Below the pieces are notes generated by a model. That model made no database searches and had not been told where the DNA came from. It saw only the letters and a program-made list of their open reading frames with translations. Both the position numbers and the translations under genes were made by a program. From Clostridia bacterium (GTDB taxonomy: Bacteria; Bacillota; Clostridia; TANB77; CAG-508), in assembly GCA_017456555.1 (NCBI GenBank), contig JAFTJF010000010.1, forward strand, positions 22,787 through 86,786: 64,000 bases of DNA, read 5' to 3'. Numbering within the stretch: position 1 is the stretch's first letter; every line of letters starts with the position of its first letter. Below, in pieces: positions 9,006-17,870 of this stretch.

Positions 9006-11117
9006 TTATACTGTTGGTTTATTTTGTGTATTTGTTGTATTTTCTGTTTTTGGTTTTTGTGTTGATTGGCTTCCTGTAGTATTACTTACAGGTCTTCTTT
9101 TCATTCCATTTGCATTTTGAGGTTGATTTGGTCTAGGAACCTTTTTTACCTCTGGTGCAGTTTCTTTCTTTTCTTCTGTTTTTGGTTGTTCTACTATTTC
9201 ATTACCATTTTCATCATATTTTGGTAGTTTTGGTGGTTTAATTCCCCAGTTTCTTTCCAAGAATGCATCAAACGCAACAACGTCTGTATCATTCATGTTT
9301 TCTCTCATACCTCTAATATTTTCTGGTGAAATTGGATTTGTTAAAATATAAGAATCATCAGCAAATTCTAATACGTTATGGTATTTATATAATTCTCTAT
9401 TTGTTTGTTTTGTAAAGAATATTGTAGCATTATCGAAAAATTTATCAAATTTTCCTTCTAATGTTTTTTCATTTCTATGGTCAAATGTATATTCGTTCTT
9501 CTCTTCTACTGGAATACACTCTGTTACTCTTTCGATATAACGTCTACCTCTAAAGTCTTTTACTAAGTGAATGTTAAAGTTTAAAACTTGAACAACTTGC
9601 TCTGCAGCTGTTTGCTCATCTTTAAATACACCAGCTCTTAACATTGAGTTACGAAGTGCTGTAACTAAGTTAGGGAAAGTTTTAGCGTGGTGAGTAAATA
9701 ATGTAAATTTAGAAGCAACTTGGGCTGATTGGATCATCCAAGAAGCAACGGGGTCAGTAGCAACCTCACCGATGATGTTAACAGAACCGTCAGTTTTCTT
9801 TTGAACGTCTAGACAGTCTTGTCCAGAAATTGTTTCAGTTTCACGCATTGATACGATATTTCTTGTTGGATATATCTTTCTTAAGTGCAACTCAAACGCT
9901 GTTTCTGTGATACGAAGGTTCATTGTTTCATATATATTTTCAATCATCGCCATAAGCATTGTTGTTTTACCACAACCTTGCTCTCCTGTTAGAGCTATAA
10001 TTCTAGCTCCTTTTACAAGGAATTTTAATAATTCAATTGTTTCTTCTTTTCCATCAAATTTAATGATTTGTTCTAGAGTAGCTCTTTTAACGTCGAACTT
10101 TCTTACGAAGAATGCCCAAGTTTCGCACATTGAAGGTCTAACAACAACGACACGAGAACCGTCTTTCATTTCATTAATTTTGAATCCGTTTGTGTCAGAT
10201 AACTGACCAGGGTTATTATATTTGTAAATATTTTGACATACTCTTTTTAATTCTGCCTCAGTACCAAAAGATAAGAATGCTAAACGAATAGATTTACCTT
10301 GGAAGAATATCCATATAGCATCACAGGCTCTTGGTATTTTTGATTCCATAGCTTGTTTCAAATAGTCTCCATCAGTTTGAGCAACTTGGCTTAAGAATGA
10401 TTCAGGAAGACCTGATGTACCACCAGATACACCATCTATGTTCATATCTCTAATTTCATCTATACTACTGAATCCTTTATATTTTTGATAAATTCTTTGA
10501 ACTACAATTTCTAGTTTATCTGGAAAATCTAGATGAATTTGTTCTTGTTCATAAATATCATCAATCTCTTCTTTTGTTATAACATAACAAGGTTTAGATT
10601 CTCCCTCTACATATTTTAAAGCTGCTAGATTGTATTTTTTAATAAGTTCTGTTAAAGCTTCATATGAGAATGTTTTCTTATATTCATGAATTAAAATATC
10701 AAATTTATCTTGAGCTGTTAATAAAGATGGAGTATCAAATGGAATTGCTTTTGATATATTTGTTTCATCAACACCATATTCTTTTGATAATAAGTCATAT
10801 ATTAATTCTTTAACATATTTCTTATCATTAACATCTCCATATGTACAACCTTTAAGAGCTTTCTTTAATTCATATTTTTTGGCTCTTCTTCTTTTTAATT
10901 CTTCTTCTGATAAACCTATATCATATAAGTTTATTTTTGTAATCTCATCTAATCTTTGTTTAACGAATTTAATCATTTTATCCATTGTAAATGTTTTATC
11001 GTCAACTTCGATAGCTTCTTCAATTTCTTGATTTTTGTTTTTCTTAATCATGTAAACAATTGCTGCTATCGCTGCAACAACTACAACAAAGATTAAAGCT
11101 AAATTTGGTAAATTCAT
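9006..11117 (-). CDS. CpaF/TadA-type pilus assembly ATPase
   Basis: A secretion ATPase of the VirB11/CpaF family. Seen directly are a Walker A motif GEQGCGKTT near residues 378-386, a Walker B-like SVNIIGEV near 440, and a His-box FTHHAKT near 470, all in the expected order. An N-terminal helix (7-24) is unusual, because most TadA proteins are soluble; this one is probably membrane tethered. The last 60 residues or so are a Pro/Gln/Thr-rich tail that looks disordered. At 703 residues it is longer than typical CpaF because of these two additions. It powers pilin assembly with the platform protein encoded immediately downstream. Confidence 0.85.
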   Translation of the reverse strand: MNLPNLALIFVVVVAAIAAIVYMIKKNKNQEIEEAIEVDDKTFTMDKMIKFVKQRLDEITKINLYDIGLSEEELKRRRAKKYELKKALKGCTYGDVNDKKYVKELIYDLLSKEYGVDETNISKAIPFDTPSLLTAQDKFDILIHEYKKTFSYEALTELIKKYNLAALKYVEGESKPCYVITKEEIDDIYEQEQIHLDFPDKLEIVVQRIYQKYKGFSSIDEIRDMNIDGVSGGTSGLPESFLSQVAQTDGDYLKQAMESKIPRACDAIWIFFQGKSIRLAFLSFGTEAELKRVCQNIYKYNNPGQLSDTNGFKINEMKDGSRVVVVRPSMCETWAFFVRKFDVKRATLEQIIKFDGKEETIELLKFLVKGARIIALTGEQGCGKTTMLMAMIENIYETMNLRITETAFELHLRKIYPTRNIVSMRETETISGQDCLDVQKKTDGSVNIIGEVATDPVASWMIQSAQVASKFTLFTHHAKTFPNLVTALRNSMLRAGVFKDEQTAAEQVVQVLNFNIHLVKDFRGRRYIERVTECIPVEEKNEYTFDHRNEKTLEGKFDKFFDNATIFFTKQTNRELYKYHNVLEFADDSYILTNPISPENIRGMRENMNDTDVVAFDAFLERNWGIKPPKLPKYDENGNEIVEQPKTEEKKETAPEVKKVPRPNQPQNANGMKRRPVSNTTGSQSTQKPKTENTTNTQNKPTV

Positions 11118-11149
11118 CTAAAGGTCTCCCTCCCTTTAAAATTTTGAGT

Positions 11150-11998
11150 TTATGATTTTAAATTTAATTCTTTTAGTTTTTCTATAATTCTTTTGCAAGA
11201 ATTTTCTACTGCACCAGCAAATTCTGAATTTTTGTCATTTAATTTACTTGCTAGTCTTGTTGTTAAGAAAAATTGTGCAACCCCTGCTTCACAAATATTT
11301 TTTACATATGATGTATTATAAGGAATTGAAATAATTTCTCTTTTTTCATTTATATATCTTGTATAATTTTTTGGATTGTACACTGTATTATCATCTGAAT
11401 TTGAAAGTAATGGAATTACTTTCTCTCTTTTTAATAACTCAGGGTATTTTTGCATAAATTGTAAATATTCATCTGCTTGTTTTAAATTTTTAGTAAAGTT
11501 ATATACTATTATGTGTGATGTTTCTAATAAAGTTTTTGTTGTTTCATCATTTAGTGTTTTTTCTAAATCTACAAATACTATATCATAGTATTTATCTGCT
11601 GCTTTTAATAAATCTTTATATAACATTAATGATTTTACATAATCTTCTCTTACTTTTGTTTTTAGTCCACAAACCACATCTAATCTATTTTTAAATACAA
11701 CTCTTGTAAAGTTTGTTATTACCTCTGGAGTAGCTTTATTACTTGCAACGGCACTTACTAAACCTTCTGCTCCAGATGAAATGTCCATTTTTCCTTTATT
11801 TAATTGTTTTGCAATGTCTTTTTTTGCGTTAACATTTACATTCCAGAAACATCTTTCCATTGTATCATCATCAAAAGTTGCATCTATTAATAGTATTTTG
11901 TAATTGTGTTCTATAGCCATTTGTGTAGCTATAGAAGCAATTGAAACAGTTTGTCCTGATTCTTTTTTGCTACCGCTCCAAAAACCTATTATCGCCAT
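11150..11998 (-). CDS. TadZ/CpaE-like protein with degenerate P-loop
   Basis: A 282-residue protein with a ParA/MinD-type fold. The N-terminus has a strand, a P-loop-like SGSKKESGQTVS, then KILLIDATFDDD as the following strand and Asp. The invariant GKT/S lysine of the deviant Walker A motif is replaced by Gln, so ATP hydrolysis is doubtful. Later DIVFVDLEKTL and VIPLLSNSDD match the order of MinD-like strands. TadZ/CpaE proteins localise the Tad machine, so this is a likely localisation or scaffold protein. It lies between a second TadZ-like gene and the CpaF-like gene with short gaps. The SD TGGAGG is six bases from the ATG. Confidence 0.6.
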   Translation of the reverse strand: MAIIGFWSGSKKESGQTVSIASIATQMAIEHNYKILLIDATFDDDTMERCFWNVNVNAKKDIAKQLNKGKMDISSGAEGLVSAVASNKATPEVITNFTRVVFKNRLDVVCGLKTKVREDYVKSLMLYKDLLKAADKYYDIVFVDLEKTLNDETTKTLLETSHIIVYNFTKNLKQADEYLQFMQKYPELLKREKVIPLLSNSDDNTVYNPKNYTRYINEKREIISIPYNTSYVKNICEAGVAQFFLTTRLASKLNDKNSEFAGAVENSCKRIIEKLKELNLKS

Positions 11999-12013
11999 AT
12001 TTTCCTCCAGATA

Positions 12014-12694
12014 TTAATTTCTTTCAATCATTTTTACAGCCTTTTTAATATTTCCACTAGATTCTCCGGAAATTTCTTCAGCCATAAATGATATTCCATC
12101 TATGTATTGAATACTTAACCCTCTTAATTGAATTCTTCCTGATCTTTGATTTGCAAATATAGCATTTTGGTCACTTAGATCAAATGGAAAATATAAAATA
12201 TCTTTTGCCCATTTAACTTTCAATCCTTTAGCCAAAAAATCTAAGTATCTATCTTCTTCTGGTAACATTTCTTTTGTAAATAAAATTTTTGTTACTTCAA
12301 TTGGTTCTTCTATTTTTTTAAAAACTTGTAATCCTCTCCTCAAGCAATATACATCAAATGAAGTAATAAAATATTTTTTATCTTCTGTTTTTATTTGATA
12401 ATAATAATATCCTCTATACGAATCTATATCTATTAAAGCAAAATCATAATCAAGAGCTTCACCTTTATACTCTTTTATTTGATTAAAATTTTCAAATCCA
12501 ATCGCAATATCTATTTTTTCGAAAGTTGTAATATATTGTTTAAGCGCTTTCATAGTAGGTACTATGTATCTAGTTTTTTGTGTAACTGTAGAATCTACAA
12601 CTAACACTTTTTTACCTAAATTAACTAAAGTTTTCGCTATATATATAATCATATCAGCTTTATCATAACTTCCTATAAAAGCGACTTTTTTCAT
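12014..12694 (-). CDS. Second TadZ/CpaE-like protein, no P-loop
   Basis: A 226-residue protein with Rossmann-like strands: KKVAFIGSYDKADMIIYIA, then KKVLVVDSTVTQKT, then FALIDIDSYRGYYYY and VTKILFTKEM. This is the strand order of ParA/MinD proteins, but the first loop (GSYDKAD) has no GKT and cannot be a normal P-loop. It is co-transcribed with the neighbouring degenerate TadZ-like gene, 15 bases apart. The two may form a heterodimer that replaces an active CpaE. The fold assignment is from strand pattern and context only. Confidence 0.5.
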   Translation of the reverse strand: MKKVAFIGSYDKADMIIYIAKTLVNLGKKVLVVDSTVTQKTRYIVPTMKALKQYITTFEKIDIAIGFENFNQIKEYKGEALDYDFALIDIDSYRGYYYYQIKTEDKKYFITSFDVYCLRRGLQVFKKIEEPIEVTKILFTKEMLPEEDRYLDFLAKGLKVKWAKDILYFPFDLSDQNAIFANQRSGRIQLRGLSIQYIDGISFMAEEISGESSGNIKKAVKMIERN

Positions 12695-12709
12695 ACTTTC
12701 CTCCTATTT

Positions 12710-13675
12710 TTATCTTGTGAATCCTATATCTTCTGTTCCAGCTAATGATTCAACATAAGATTGTCTTGCAGCTTGAACTTTTGATACTTCTTCTTGTGTT
12801 TTTGATTCAACTGTACTATTTATTGAATCTCTATATTTATCTAATAATGTTTCTATATTTGTTGTTCTTGCAACAGAATCATATCTTAGCCATAAATTAT
12901 CTTTTGCTTCTTGTGTAATGTTAGGGCTATTTTGAATCATAGTAAGAACAGCACCACTAACTGTATATGTAGTTTCTGATGCTTTTTGCATTCCTGGGTT
13001 TGTATATGGTGTTGCATATAATTTTGAACCAGCAATTACATATGATTCAACTATAGCATTGTTAATTGTTAACATTTCTTCTTCATCCATATTGAACCAT
13101 ACTGCACTAGCATCTGTTCCAAGAACTTTCTTTTTACTTAATACTACATAGTCTTGACCAGTTGGTAATGATAATCTTATATCAACATAATCTCCATTTT
13201 TTAATTGAGATGGTAATACAATCATATTATATTCTTGAAGTCTTTCTGTATTTGAAATTTCTTCTTCAGCTTCTATAAACATATCTTTTGTTACAAAAGC
13301 ACCAGCTGGAACATCAATTCTCATAACTAATTCTTTATATTTTTGAGTCCCATCTTCATTATATCTAACTTCAATATTACCTTCTGAATCGTAATATTCG
13401 AAATCATCTGATGAAATTAATGTTGATTGGTCAATTGTTGTTTGAACAGTTGCCATAACAAAATCTTCATCAATTGTTATTGATTCTCCTGATTCTAAAT
13501 CATCAGCAGCTACGTAACATTGAACTTGTAAAGCTTCTAAAGCTTCTTTTGCTTCATTTATTGTTTTGATTCTCATAAGTAAAATAATTACTACTATAGT
13601 CATTAAAATTAATGATACTAAAAATCCTATTAAAAATGAATTTCTAGATCTTCTTTGCATTGGATTCATTGCCAT
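12710..13675 (-). CDS. CpaB/RcpC-like SAF-domain pilus assembly protein
   Basis: A 321-residue protein with one membrane helix at 15-34 and an outer domain. The sequence CYVAADDLESGESITIDEDF (about 53-72) is a SAF-domain start, and VLPSQLKNGDYVDIRLSLP matches the second half of CpaB/RcpC proteins. In Gram-negatives CpaB works with the secretin; Bacillota Tad systems keep CpaB without one, and no secretin is seen here. It is the first gene of the operon, and the start is supported by AAGGGAGGAA before the ATG. Confidence 0.75.
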   Translation of the reverse strand: MAMNPMQRRSRNSFLIGFLVSLILMTIVVIILLMRIKTINEAKEALEALQVQCYVAADDLESGESITIDEDFVMATVQTTIDQSTLISSDDFEYYDSEGNIEVRYNEDGTQKYKELVMRIDVPAGAFVTKDMFIEAEEEISNTERLQEYNMIVLPSQLKNGDYVDIRLSLPTGQDYVVLSKKKVLGTDASAVWFNMDEEEMLTINNAIVESYVIAGSKLYATPYTNPGMQKASETTYTVSGAVLTMIQNSPNITQEAKDNLWLRYDSVARTTNIETLLDKYRDSINSTVESKTQEEVSKVQAARQSYVESLAGTEDIGFTR

Positions 13676-13754
13676 GTTAAGTTCCTCCCTTTATCACATG
13701 TATATAATAAAAAATCTAATTTTTACAATATTCTCACCGAATATCATTTTCTTT

Positions 13755-13783
13755 ATTCTACAACAATTTTAGTCCAAAATCAA
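13755..13783 (-). promoter_or_regulatory. Probable sigma-A promoter of the Tad operon
   Basis: Read leftwards, TTGATT (13783-13778), a 17-base spacer and TAGAAT (13760-13755) lie about 80 bases before the first gene. A second candidate, TTACAA-17-TACAAT, lies just upstream of it. Which is used is unknown. Confidence 0.45.
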
Positions 13784-13836
13784 CGAAATGAAACATTGTA
13801 ACACAAACTTATTTTTTTTGTAATATTGTTGTAAAG

Positions 13837-14712
13837 TTAACTTAAAACATAATTCTTTATTGCTTCTAAAACTCCTTCGGAATTATTATCTGCAACAATT
13901 TTATCTGCTATTTCTTTCATTTTAGGATTGCTATTTCCCATTACTATTCCTAGCCCAGCCTCTTCTATCATTTCTTTATCATTTACATTATCGCCTATTG
14001 CAATTACTTCTTCTTTATTTATATTTAATTTATCTAAAAGAAATTCTATTGCGCTCCATTTATTTACATTTTCATTTGTAATTTCTGTATAGTAATATTG
14101 TATATCAACGTCATCAGTACCATCTTTAATTTTCTTTCTAGACATATAAGCAACTTCCAAAACATCAATTCCTGGTATTGCTTTTAATCTTTTCATAATA
14201 CTATTAAATATAAATTGAGATTCATCACATACTGTAATTTTTAAGAATTTTTCTTTTCCAGATTGTTCAATATATTCTGCAATATTTTGAACAACATTTA
14301 TATGTGTTCTTTTTTCTTCAATTTTTTTAACATTTTCTTTATGATAAAATAATACATTATAATTTAAAGAACTCGCTATTACTTCATCTTCTGTATACAC
14401 ATTATAAAAGAAGCTATTTTCTTCACACATTTTTGCAATATTAAGAACTTGTTCTTTACTCAAAAACCTATCATATATAATTTTTTGATTTTGTATATCA
14501 TAAACAGCCGCACCATTACCAGAAATCAAATAATTATCAACTCCTAATTCCACAGCTAAACTTTCAGTTGAACTAATTGGTCTTCCTGACGCTAGAACAA
14601 TTTCAGTCCCTTGCTCTTTTGCTAGTTTTAGTGCTTTTTTAGTTTCTTCTGAAACTTCTCCAAATGAATTTAGTAAAGTTCCATCTAAATCAATTGCCAT
14701 TAATTTATACAT
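13837..14712 (-). CDS. Cof-type HAD-superfamily phosphatase
   Basis: A 291-residue protein. The N-terminal MAIDLDGTLLNS is HAD motif I (DxDGT), LASGRP is motif II, a Lys region follows, and GDNVNDKEMIEEAG near the C-terminus is motif IV. A cap domain lies between motifs II and III, giving the Cof/YbiV-type layout and length. Such enzymes dephosphorylate sugar phosphates, FMN or similar small molecules; the substrate cannot be read from sequence. TTGTCA-16-TATAAT lies at 14745-14772. It is a single gene, separate from the Tad operon. Confidence 0.85.
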   Translation of the reverse strand: MYKLMAIDLDGTLLNSFGEVSEETKKALKLAKEQGTEIVLASGRPISSTESLAVELGVDNYLISGNGAAVYDIQNQKIIYDRFLSKEQVLNIAKMCEENSFFYNVYTEDEVIASSLNYNVLFYHKENVKKIEEKRTHINVVQNIAEYIEQSGKEKFLKITVCDESQFIFNSIMKRLKAIPGIDVLEVAYMSRKKIKDGTDDVDIQYYYTEITNENVNKWSAIEFLLDKLNINKEEVIAIGDNVNDKEMIEEAGLGIVMGNSNPKMKEIADKIVADNNSEGVLEAIKNYVLS

Positions 14713-14744
14713 ATTTTTTCTCCTTTTTTCTTTTTAACAAAGTC

Positions 14745-14772
14745 ATTATATCATTAAAAGTTTTTTTGACAA
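14745..14772 (-). promoter_or_regulatory. Sigma-A-type promoter of the HAD phosphatase gene
   Basis: Read leftwards: TTGTCA (14772-14767), a 16-base spacer, TATAAT (14750-14745), 33 bases before the start codon. Confidence 0.5.
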
Positions 14773-14830
14773 TATCTATCAAAATAATTTTTATATACTA
14801 TAATTTTCCTTTTTTATCAAACAATATACG

Positions 14831-14861
14831 AAAAAAACGAAGCAAGATTTCTCCTGCTTCG
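14831..14861 (-). terminator. Intrinsic terminator of the SASP gene
   Basis: On the minus strand CGAAGCAGGA and TCTTGCTTCG form a ten-base stem with one wobble around a GAAA loop, followed by a run of seven T. Confidence 0.85.
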
Positions 14862-14900
14862 CCTTTCATATTCAGTTCAATTAGTAAAATTGAAACTTAC

Positions 14901-15101
14901 TTATTTGTTAGCCATTTGGTTTTCAGCTTGTTCGATTAATTTTTTTACCATGTTACCACCGATTTTACCAGCATCTCTTGCAGATATATTTCCGTTATAA
15001 CCATTTTTTAAATTAACACCAACTTCACTAGCAACCTCATATTTGAATCTTTCTAATGAATCCATAGCTTCTGGAACTACGTTTTTATTACTTCTTGCCA
15101 T
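14901..15101 (-). CDS. Alpha/beta-type small acid-soluble spore protein
   Basis: A 66-residue protein starting MARSNK, with the family core RFKYEVASEVGVNLKNGYNG and the second core DAGKIGGNMVKKLIEQ. It coats and protects DNA in the dormant spore and is degraded at germination by the GPR protease, whose site lies in the E-(V/I)-A-x-E segment. The start at 15101 is chosen because GGAGGTG lies six bases before it; a longer frame would begin at a GTG inside that ribosome site. A clear terminator follows. It normally depends on sigma-G; I could not identify a convincing sigma-G promoter by eye. This gene is the best direct evidence that the organism sporulates. Confidence 0.95.
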   Translation of the reverse strand: MARSNKNVVPEAMDSLERFKYEVASEVGVNLKNGYNGNISARDAGKIGGNMVKKLIEQAENQMANK

Positions 15102-15194
15102 TTTATTCACCTCCGAATTTTACTTGTCATTTTACATTTATAGAAAATTCATTAGATTTACCAAATAACTAATCATTCGCATATATTTTCATTT

Positions 15195-15217
15195 ATTGTA
15201 AATTATATATTTACAAT
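15195..15217. repeat. Perfect palindrome upstream of the SASP gene
   Basis: ATTGTAAAT and ATTTACAAT are separated by five bases, about 95 bases before the SASP start. It may be a protein-binding site or a chance palindrome in AT-rich DNA. Confidence 0.3.
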
Positions 15218-15334
15218 TTATATATACGAATCATTAAATATTTGAAAATCATTCAATGTATTTTCTAAATATATAATGTGCATTTATAAAAAAAATAAAC
15301 AAGTAAATTCTGGAAAATACTTTTTTAATTTTAT

Positions 15335-15370
15335 AAAAACAAAAGAGCACTACAAAATGTAGTGCTCTTT
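15335..15370 (-). terminator. Intrinsic terminator of the hibernation factor gene
   Basis: AAAGAGCACTACA and TGTAGTGCTCTTT form a perfect 13-base stem with a three-base loop (15342-15370), followed on the minus strand by TGTTTTTAT. Confidence 0.85.
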
Positions 15371-15382
15371 ATTATTTGCTTA

Positions 15383-15919
15383 TTAAGCTTCTGGTTCTAC
15401 TAAACCATAGTTGTTTGAATCTTTTAATTTGAAAATTACATTAACTTTTCCTGTATCAACATTAACGAAAGTATAGAATATATTTCCTTTTCTTTCGTCT
15501 AATTTTATTTTTGCATCATCTACTGAAATTGGTTTTAAATCATAAGAAATTGATTTTACAATTTCATCTTCAACTTTAACTTCTGCAACTCCACTTAAGT
15601 TCATTTGTTTAATTGAAGAATCTTTCATCATTTTTTCTCTTTTTGCTTTTGATTTTCTAATTTGTCCTTCTAGAATATCTATATCTTTATCTATTGAAGC
15701 ATATAAATCCTTATCTTCAGTAACTGCTTTGTAAGACATTCCTTTTACAGAAACATACATTTCTGCAATTTCTGATGTTACATTTTCTTTTTTGATTGTT
15801 ACTGTAACGTCAACTTCTTCTTCTCCAAAATATTTTTCTATTCTTGCTAATTTTTTCTCTGCGTATTCTTTAATTGCATCTGTTGCTTTTAGTTCTTTTC
15901 CTGTTATTGTTATATTCAT
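15383..15919 (-). CDS. hpf: Ribosome hibernation promoting factor, long form
   Basis: A 178-residue protein. Residues 1-100 form the RaiA/HPF domain: MNITITGKELKATDAIKEYA, IEKYFG, AEMYVSVKG and DLYASIDKDIDILEGQIRK. The C-terminal 60 residues (about 120-178) match the long-HPF dimerisation domain with F.YTFVNVDTG and NVIFKLKD.NYGLVEP. Long HPF dimerises 70S ribosomes into inactive 100S particles in stationary phase or stress. The start at 15919 is chosen because AAGGAG lies eight bases upstream; a longer reading would begin at a GTG inside that site. It is monocistronic, with its own promoter and terminator. Confidence 0.93.
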   Translation of the reverse strand: MNITITGKELKATDAIKEYAEKKLARIEKYFGEEEVDVTVTIKKENVTSEIAEMYVSVKGMSYKAVTEDKDLYASIDKDIDILEGQIRKSKAKREKMMKDSSIKQMNLSGVAEVKVEDEIVKSISYDLKPISVDDAKIKLDERKGNIFYTFVNVDTGKVNVIFKLKDSNNYGLVEPEA

Positions 15920-15957
15920 AATAACCACTCCTTCTCTTTAAGTATATTTGCATATTC

Positions 15958-15986
15958 ATTATATAAGTAATTTGTCTATTTTGCAA
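15958..15986 (-). promoter_or_regulatory. Sigma-A-type promoter of hpf
   Basis: Read leftwards: TTGCAA (15986-15981), a 17-base spacer, TATAAT (15963-15958), about 38 bases before the start codon. Confidence 0.6.
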
Positions 15987-16042
15987 GTAAATTTTTCATG
16001 TCCAATTTTTTAAACAAAGTCATAAAACTGTTTTATTTAAAA

Positions 16043-17389
16043 TTAATATAAAATAGTATTAATTCCATTAGAATATAAATTAACATACATACTAACAGAT
16101 ATTACTAATAATAAGCCTATATAAATTGTTTTTCCTATACCCTTTTGCTGTCTCAAAATTTCTACTGATAAACAACTATTTATTAATGCTAGAAAATAAT
16201 AGGTTAAAACAAAAATTCTATTTCCTGATGCAAAAATAGTTGGTGAAAACCCTAAAACTATTGCAGAACATATGCTAGCAAAGTACAAAATACTAATTAT
16301 TAATCCATTTTTTCTATTCTCAAAAACATACATTAATTCCATTCCTATTACTGAAAAAATTATAGCATTTAAAATTAATTTTAGTACATTTTCTATTTTA
16401 TAAAAATGGTTTATAGAAATATTGCCTAAATTGAAAATATTATATTTTGCAAAAGATACACTAACTAATAAATACATCAACAATATGTAAGATAGCAAAA
16501 GCTTTAGCCAACTTTTTTTATTTTTTTCGATATTTAACAAAAATATATTTATAACCAAAGCTCCAAATAATATAAAATTATCATTAATTATATTATCCAC
16601 AAAATATGAAAAACTTTGAAGTATTTTATCTCCAATTGACAACATTCCAAAATCATAATACCATAATAGCTCTTCTGCTTCACTTCTCACAGCATTTCCT
16701 GGAGCTAAAAATAATATCATAGAAAATATTACAATCATTATGTAATGAACTATTAATAATTTATTTAATTTTCTTTTTTCTAACTTACATATAAAAAAAG
16801 TTATTAATCCAAAACAAATTAATACCATTGCAGTTTGCTCTGCAAATGCAGCAATAAAATTTGCTAGAAAAAATATTATATAATTTCTTTTTTTACATTC
16901 AATTTCTTTTAATTCACATATAAATGGATATAGTGCAATTAAACAACATCCTAATGGCCAAAAATAATTTAACGCACCAGACAACCATAAACAACCAGAA
17001 CTAATCACTCTAATATTTATACAATAAATAAAACCTGGTATACAAAATAATAATAATTTTTTTATAGTTTTATTTAAGTCCTTACTTAACACATTTATAA
17101 TTCTATACATAAAATAAATTATTAATCCAAATATAATTGTATTAGAAATCTTAAATACTATTATTGGTATATTAGCAAAAATATTAATTAGTGTTGATAC
17201 TGTTATTCTACCACTCCAACTACAATAAAATTCTTTTAACCAATACCAATAAGTTGTTACATCATAAAATGCATCTTTATAAATCAAATCGTCTGAAGTT
17301 TGTATTCCTCTATTTAAAATAAAAAAAGTTATAAACAAACAAACTGTTAAGATTATAGGTATTATATTTGATTTTATCTTTTTTATCAC
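16043..17389 (-). CDS. Multi-span membrane protein, DUF6056-like
   Basis: A 448-residue protein of about 11-13 predicted membrane helices. Landmarks are CSWSGRITVSTL in the first outer loop, FAEQTAMV near 180, APGNAVRSEAEELLWYYDF near 230 and GFSPTIFASGNR near 380. All recur at the same places in the 57335-58705 protein, so the two are paralogues. The pattern resembles DUF6056-type proteins, thought to act in cell-envelope glycan synthesis; no biochemical role is known to me. It starts with GTG, using the GGAGAAGG at the end of the preceding gene, three bases away, which implies tight coupling to the 17393 gene. Confidence 0.6.
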   Translation of the reverse strand: MIKKIKSNIIPIILTVCLFITFFILNRGIQTSDDLIYKDAFYDVTTYWYWLKEFYCSWSGRITVSTLINIFANIPIIVFKISNTIIFGLIIYFMYRIINVLSKDLNKTIKKLLLFCIPGFIYCINIRVISSGCLWLSGALNYFWPLGCCLIALYPFICELKEIECKKRNYIIFFLANFIAAFAEQTAMVLICFGLITFFICKLEKRKLNKLLIVHYIMIVIFSMILFLAPGNAVRSEAEELLWYYDFGMLSIGDKILQSFSYFVDNIINDNFILFGALVINIFLLNIEKNKKSWLKLLLSYILLMYLLVSVSFAKYNIFNLGNISINHFYKIENVLKLILNAIIFSVIGMELMYVFENRKNGLIISILYFASICSAIVLGFSPTIFASGNRIFVLTYYFLALINSCLSVEILRQQKGIGKTIYIGLLLVISVSMYVNLYSNGINTILY

Positions 17390-17392
17390 GTT

Positions 17393-17854
17393 TTAACCTT
17401 CTCCTTTATATACGAAAAGTTCATTAGTATCATTATTATATAGATATATATCTTCTGACAAATATTCATTTTGTACATATGCATCAAAAAATATTTTTTC
17501 ATATTCATAATTAAAATTATTTAATAAAGTTTTCAATTTATAATAGTTTCCATCTTTTTTTACAATAACAGAAAAATCAATTTTCTTTCCAATATCAATT
17601 CCAAAAATATAATTATTTAAATATTTTTCAGATATGTACTTTTCATTTATCATGCATGTAATAATCGATTTCTTTTCTGAAACTTTTGTAATATTTATCG
17701 AATCATTTTCTTCAATTTCTACAATGTTTTCAATTACTATATCTACTTTTTTTGGAAGAAAAAAACTATATCTATATATTAATATCAAAACAATTATCAA
17801 TATAATCCAAGCTACTATAAAAAACTTTTTACAAAATTTCATACATTTCCTCAT
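17393..17854 (-). CDS. Small single-pass membrane protein paired with the DUF6056-like gene
   Basis: A 153-residue protein with a cationic N-terminus, a membrane helix at about 11-29 and an outer domain of roughly 120 residues rich in Ile, Asn and Tyr. I recognise no family. The more likely start is the fifth codon (17842), because GAGGAAA precedes that ATG. It lies directly upstream of the DUF6056-like gene, the same arrangement as 58725-59201 next to 57335-58705, although the two small proteins are not obviously alike in sequence. A partner role is inferred from this. Confidence 0.6.
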   Translation of the reverse strand: MRKCMKFCKKFFIVAWIILIIVLILIYRYSFFLPKKVDIVIENIVEIEENDSINITKVSEKKSIITCMINEKYISEKYLNNYIFGIDIGKKIDFSVIVKKDGNYYKLKTLLNNFNYEYEKIFFDAYVQNEYLSEDIYLYNNDTNELFVYKGEG

Positions 17855-17870
17855 TTTAATGTAAATTTAT

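Noticed and set aside
16043-17389. A polytopic glycosyltransferase of the ArnT/PMT type
   Set aside because: The helix count fits, but I see no DD/DE motif in the first outer loop typical of that fold, so I kept the broader DUF6056-like label.
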